Assembly (NCBI GenBank): GCA_000969725.1
Contig: JXSR01S068003.1
Length of the DNA stretch: 38,622 nt
Strand: one strand, 5' to 3'
Source of the DNA: Ophiothrix spiculata
Lineage: Eukaryota > Echinodermata > Ophiuroidea > Amphilepidida > Ophiotrichidae
Part shown: one piece after another, positions 25,701-31,700 of the stretch
Layout: each line of letters starts with the position of its first letter
Numbering within the stretch: position 1 is the first letter of the stretch
Notes under the pieces: generated by a model
What the model was told of the DNA's origin: nothing
What the model saw: only the letters and a program-made list of their open reading frames with translations
Database searches by the model: none
Translations under genes and position numbers: made by a program

Positions 25701-28700
25701 ACAATTATAATCATTTGTCATACACTACTTTATGACTGATCGTTTCTGACCGGATCAAGGATTTGTAAAAGTGGCTGAATTTACAATTTGGATATCAAAA
25801 GGGGATTTAGGACTGATTGGCTCATACCTGATCCTTAACTTGCCTGTATTGCTCTGTTCATCTTGTAATTTTTCTGGTAAGGGGAAAGGGACTGACACAG
25901 ATATGATTGTCTGTTATCCTTGTCTGTGCATATCTTTGCTGCTAGTATCCATATCCAGGAAGTCTTGTCAGTGGTAGGCTGGGCTCCGACGTCTTATCCA
26001 AAATAAGACGCCGGTAACCGCTTATCAATCTAAGCACTTGATTGGCCCGTATCCTGAAGGCATTTGTTTTCAGCGTCAAACACTTACACGTGTGACGCAT
26101 TGGTGATTGCGCGAATTTCTTATAAAGTGTAGTTAAACGCGGTGCGTCATGCAGAGGTTGTGCATGTAAACATCACCATTTTGTCAACCTCTTAACCAAA
26201 ACCTTCCACTCATGAACGATTGCCGTGTAGTTATATAGGGAAAGTGAGCTGGCAAGTTGTGTAATTCTACTGGTCAAAATTTTGACTAATTATGATCAGC
26301 CGTTACCTGCGATGATGGGCAGTCTGAACATATACTGAAGTGCCTACATCAAGGGTACCAGCGTAGGGTAGGGGGAGGCACCCCTGGCTATGCCCACCCT
26401 TCATTTTTGACACCATACCTGTATTGCCTTGTTCGTCTTCCCTTATATGCATATCTTTGCTACTGGTATCCATATCCAGGAGGTCTTGTAATTCTTCTTT
26501 GTAGACCTCAATGTAAGACACCCTCATGATGTAGTCCCTATTATGGTTAGCCTGAAGCAAAATATCAAAAAATAAAAAAATAAAATAAAACAAAACAAAA
26601 ACTTAATTCAATTCCCTTCTTTTCCTAGCTGTATCTGAGTATGTCTCATATGGTTGGTGAATTCCTTCAAGCTTTTTTAAATTCTAAGGCACGTTATAAA
26701 AGACAACCCACAAGTGCTATTCAGCCACTAACCATCTTTTCTATTCAAATGCAAATGAGGAGCTGTTAGATTACCATCCCCGCTAACCTCAATTTTATTA
26801 ACAGCTATACGCAAAAATAAACTTATATTTCCATTTGCATTTTAATAGACAATGTCCTTTCTCAACTCTAGCCTCAAATCAAGAATCAGAGATGTAACAC
26901 ATGAACAATCAAATTTCCTGAAAGCGTCAAAATGCCATTCAAACAGAGCACTTTCCTATTCCTTTGTACTTGGTTTAATTTCCTGAAAATACAAATATGT
27001 TGAGTAAATTTCCTGAATTCAGGAAATTTCCTGAAGAATATAATGATTTTTAGGGTCAATTTTTCAACAGTTTACTAAAATGAACTTTTTTAGGAGTAAA
27101 AATAAAGAATTTTTCATAAACTTAAAGGAGAAAGAAAGCTGAAAGCCTTAAAAAAAAGAAAAAAGAAATGCTATAAAAAAACTTAACCCTAAAGAACCTG
27201 ACACCTGCCATTTTTTCTTTGGCTTATTTAATTTTTTGACTCTGCAATAAAATGATTTATCACTGCCAATAAGTGTTCACGCTAAGACAGTATGTCACGA
27301 AATTGGTGAAGCAGCTCAGAAATTGGCGAAAGAGATTTTCAAAACAACAAGCACAAAAATAGGGTTTTGGTTATACACGACGTTCATTTAGTCCATTTTT
27401 ACTTATTTTAAACAAAGGCTCATTTTCATGATTGTTTGCCCATGACTGGCAATTGCAAGATATTTATGTCCTTTTTTATGTTTCCATTTGCATCATTTGG
27501 CGCAAAGTCAAAACCCTTAGCGGGAACACTGCTGCAAATTCATTCATTCAAGTGGAGTGGTCAATTAGCTGGCTAAATTCAAGGGTTTGATCAGCTGTTG
27601 CTAGATGACCCAAGGTTTTCAGTTCTATGTTGAATGGGGGAATTGTGTTGGTACATAGTGAGTGGTGTCAGTGATTAAAACAGATCCATGCGGCATATGT
27701 GGAAAGAGGGTGAAGGCAAACTCTGTGTGGTGTGAGAAATGGAGGAAATGGATCCATGGGAGATGTACAAAGATGAAGAGTTTGGCAAGGGATTTTGTGT
27801 GTGGACGATGCAAGAAAAGAGATGGAGGATGTGGGGAAGAGGTTGAAAAGTTGTGCGATGATGTGGAAACGGTGAAGGAGTTCATGTACCTGGGGGATAG
27901 AGTTAGCGGGGGCGGAGGATGCGAGGCTGCTGTGACAGCCATAGTGAGGTAAGGGTGGGTGAATTTTAGGGACTTTTGGAGAGATGTTACATGGGAAAAG
28001 ATTTCCATTGAAGATAAAAGGAATGGTGTATAACAGCTGTGTGAAATCGGTGATGTTGTATGGCTGCGAGCCATGGTGTCTGGGCGAACATGAGATGGAA
28101 ATTTTGAGGAGGGCGGAGAGAGCGATGATGAGATCGATATGTGGAGTGAAGGGATAGGAAGAAGACTGAGGACTTGATGCAGATGTTGGGTGTGGAAAAA
28201 GCAGTGGACAGATTGGCGAAGGCGAATAGTGTGCGTTGGTATGGGCATGTGCTGAGGAAGGATGAAGGGCATGTTCTTAGAAGGGCCCTTGAGTTCCTGG
28301 TGGGTGGTTTGAGGAGGAGAGGGCGACCGAGGAAGGCTTGGAGGATGCAGGGGGAGGAGGAGAGTAAGAGGGTTGCGTTATGGAGGGAGGACGAGTTGAA
28401 TCAGGTGAGGTGGAGGTAGAGAGTGAGGGCGGTTGCCACAAGTGTGAGGTGAATCCGGCCATCCCCATGATGTGGATAAACAATGTTGTTAATTTACCGG
28501 TAAATTAAAAACTGTGGTAAATTACCGGTAAATTAAGGTAAATTAAGTAAAATAAGTAAAATATAATTAATTGGAAAAAACGGAAAAAATTCACAAAAAT
28601 AAAAAAATGGTTATATTTTACCTATTTTACTTAATTTACCACTTTTTAGGCCGGTAATTTACCATGTAAATTAACCGGTAAATTACCGATTTACATCACT

Positions 28701-31700
28701 GTGGATAAAACCGGATTTAAAATCTTGGCTTACTACTACTACTACTTAACAGATATCACTGTTGAGGATGGGCATCTCTGAAGATAAGTCACAAACAGAC
28801 ATGGTTTTGATGAATTAATTGTTTCTTTTGATTTTGTAGAGATAATGATCAGTTATATGTTCTTACCTGAATAATGTCATACATTTGTTGGACAGCCCGT
28901 GGTATGATACCAATCTCTTCTTCAGTTAAGTTAATACTGTTATGTCCTCCAATGGTGAAGGTCTTTCCTGCACCCTGTGAATGATACCAAAAAATATCTT
29001 TTATTACATCTTTGATTAAATAAACAACAAAGTCATGAAATCTCTTAAGGTATCTGGTCCAAGATAGATCTGATTGAAATTTGCTACTAATAATCGGCAT
29101 CGATGTAGAACCGATTTTAAAAATAATAATTGGGGGTCACCAGGCTCGTTTTTGCATTCGAGTCAGCTTGAAAATATCATTTTTGGGGAAAATTAGTACA
29201 GGGGTCTATGGGAAATGTGGCAAAAGTGACATATTCAGCATTAATTCAAAAAATTCCCATTGAAATTTTGTGACTTTTTTTCACAAAATTTCAGTAAAAG
29301 TATGTTCTTTCAATTTACAACATCAATTAAAAAGTATAGGGTTAACAATCTATTTTTCACAAAAAATGAGAAAATGTGACATTTTTTGGCTTCAAAACAC
29401 TATTCTGCATATACTGCGCAAGCTTTAAAATTCAATGCACATGCACTCATAAAAAGAAATTATCACAAATTATCTAACTTTTCCCATTCATGAGAGAATA
29501 GCTGAAAAATGTGCATTTTCACCTGGATTCGATCTGAAGACCTCCTACCTCTCTAACCTCATAGCAATCCATCTGTGAAACACTACCCTGCCAGTGATTT
29601 GGTTGCCACACACCACCACACGCGACATGACGATTTGGAGTGAATTTTGCTGATTTTCAATACGGTATCGGAAGTGAGATTCAGACCAGTTAGGCTGTGA
29701 TCACATAGAAATATACGTTATACGGTATTCGCTATCAATATTCGATGGCTATATCTTATATAGAAATGGCGAGCTATGCATAGAATAGTGCTTTCTTATG
29801 TGACCCGGTAGCATCAAATTCACGTGTTCGATTGAATCTATACGCATGCCCAAGTGAAATCGTGCACGGTATACCCGAATAGTATAGTTCTATGTGATCG
29901 CAGCCGTAAGAGTTAAAAATATTACCCAACAAAATGTTAAGCTAAATTTTTGATTTCTACCATTATCTGACAAACAAGAAGTTACTTTAACTCTTAGAGC
30001 ATCTATGGCAAAAATTTGGTGTTTTCATTGATAGCTGTTTTTTTTGAGTTTGATTTTTTTCCCTGAATGACACATTTTTCTGGAAATTTACTATTTGTAT
30101 ACATGATCTACTTGCAGAATTGATAAGTTTATTTGTGAGAATCAATGAAAGTTTTGAAAAATATGGATGTTTTTGTGATTGGTTATGCATTTAAACTTGA
30201 CATTTCAAAAATGTTGCTATAAGGCTATTAATGAAATCATACGATTGGTACAATTTGCACCATTTGGCGCTTAAAGGGTTAACAATAAGTCTACAATATT
30301 TAACATACATTCTTTAAAAATGGAGAACTTTATAATCAAATCTGCCGCTATGCAATTATAAATTTTACTCACAGTCTGCCCGTAGGCAAAGACGGTCGCA
30401 TTGTAGCCTTCAAAAAGGCTGGTCACCAGTCCTTCAACGCATGTCTCATACACCTCTTCCTGTACAAATAAAAAAGTTGTATTAAAGATAAATCATCGTG
30501 ACTATTTTTGTTATTCAATTTATCTACAGAATATTAACCCTGATTTTTTTACTTTTGCCCATTTCTAGCCTATCTCTAGACAAAAAGGGAAGGGTGAAAA
30601 ACTTGTGTTTTCACCAGGATTTGAACAGGGAACCTGCCAATTCCCCACTCCAGGACACTCATAGCAAGCCACTACTGAATCACTGCACAAGCAACAATTT
30701 GATCCCTACATATAGCCTCTGTTTATGACAAATTTGGACTCTCGTGATTTTCAAAGGTGAGATTTATTGAGATCTGGTTCTATTTGGGTTACGGCCAAGA
30801 AAAAGGGGTTGTCCCCAGCCAATCTCTATTTCCTTACCATTTGGGCCAGACTCTACCATATTCGGCTTCATTTACCTTAAGTCAAATTTGTTATCATTTT
30901 TGTAAAATTGGACCTCAAACGACCCTTTGAGCTTGAATGACCTTCCCACCAGGCCATACCCTGGATTGCAGTGACTTTGGCGTGACCTTGGATGACCTGG
31001 TGCCAACCTTTTGATCATTTTTTGGGAAAATTTTCCCTCGATTACCTTTTGACACCTATTCACCCAAAATGTCACCTAGAGTTTCATAAAGTTAAATCCA
31101 GGTTAAGGAAGGAAATGTGTTGCAGACAAACTTATGCACATTATCATGCAAATAAGGTACTTATCTTGAGCTCAAATTACAGCTGGCAGCTGGCTCCAGT
31201 TCAGCCAAGCCCCACCCATTTACCAAATATCATTAAATTAGGGCATACATGTACAGTGTCTGAGATCACAGCTGGACAAGAAGGTAGAGGGCAGATAATT
31301 TATGGTAAATAGTGGAGGGTAGGCAGAAATATGGAATGATATACAGTGGAAACTCGGTAACACGAAAACTAATAACCCGTAAAACCGCGTAATGCGAAAG
31401 GAACTTAAAACCCAGACTTTTCCCTATTGTTTTATCATGTATTTTAATGTTTAACATGAAAGAAATAGTACAAAATCCGCTTAAGCCGAAAGCAAGTGAC
31501 CATCCCTACTGTACATTTAATATTGCGTTCTCGAAAGATAACACGAAAACTCTGCACAAAAAGTGCAATCGCTGTTATCTTATGCATTTAAGTTTTTAAA
31601 ACATCTACATTTTTAAAAAAATCGCAAAAACACCCCTACATGAAAATCGGCGAGTCTGGTGGCTAGACCAGTATGGCCAACATCGATGTTTTGGGCCACT

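Larger units (their letters stand above)
26552..28866. other. KIF27 intron 4
   Basis: Contains the LINE remnant (about 27600-28740) with a nested AT-rich insertion. 26560-27590 is AT-rich with repeated TTTCCTGAA words (26920-27040) and no recognised element. Confidence 0.6.
28975..30372. other. KIF27 intron 3
   Basis: Contains SINE S3 copy 1 (29505-29625) and an inverted-repeat element (29693-29906). 29930-30370 shows nothing recognised. Confidence 0.6.

Noticed and set aside
27662-27952. Host zinc-finger protein gene
   Set aside because: The Cys/His cluster is followed by the YLGDRVS and VRWYGHVLR blocks of a LINE and is broken by stops and frameshifts.
27625-28272. 215-codon open frame on the minus strand
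   Set aside because: Antisense of the LINE remnant. Its His/Ser/Pro-rich content arises from the GC-rich repeat and matches no family I know.
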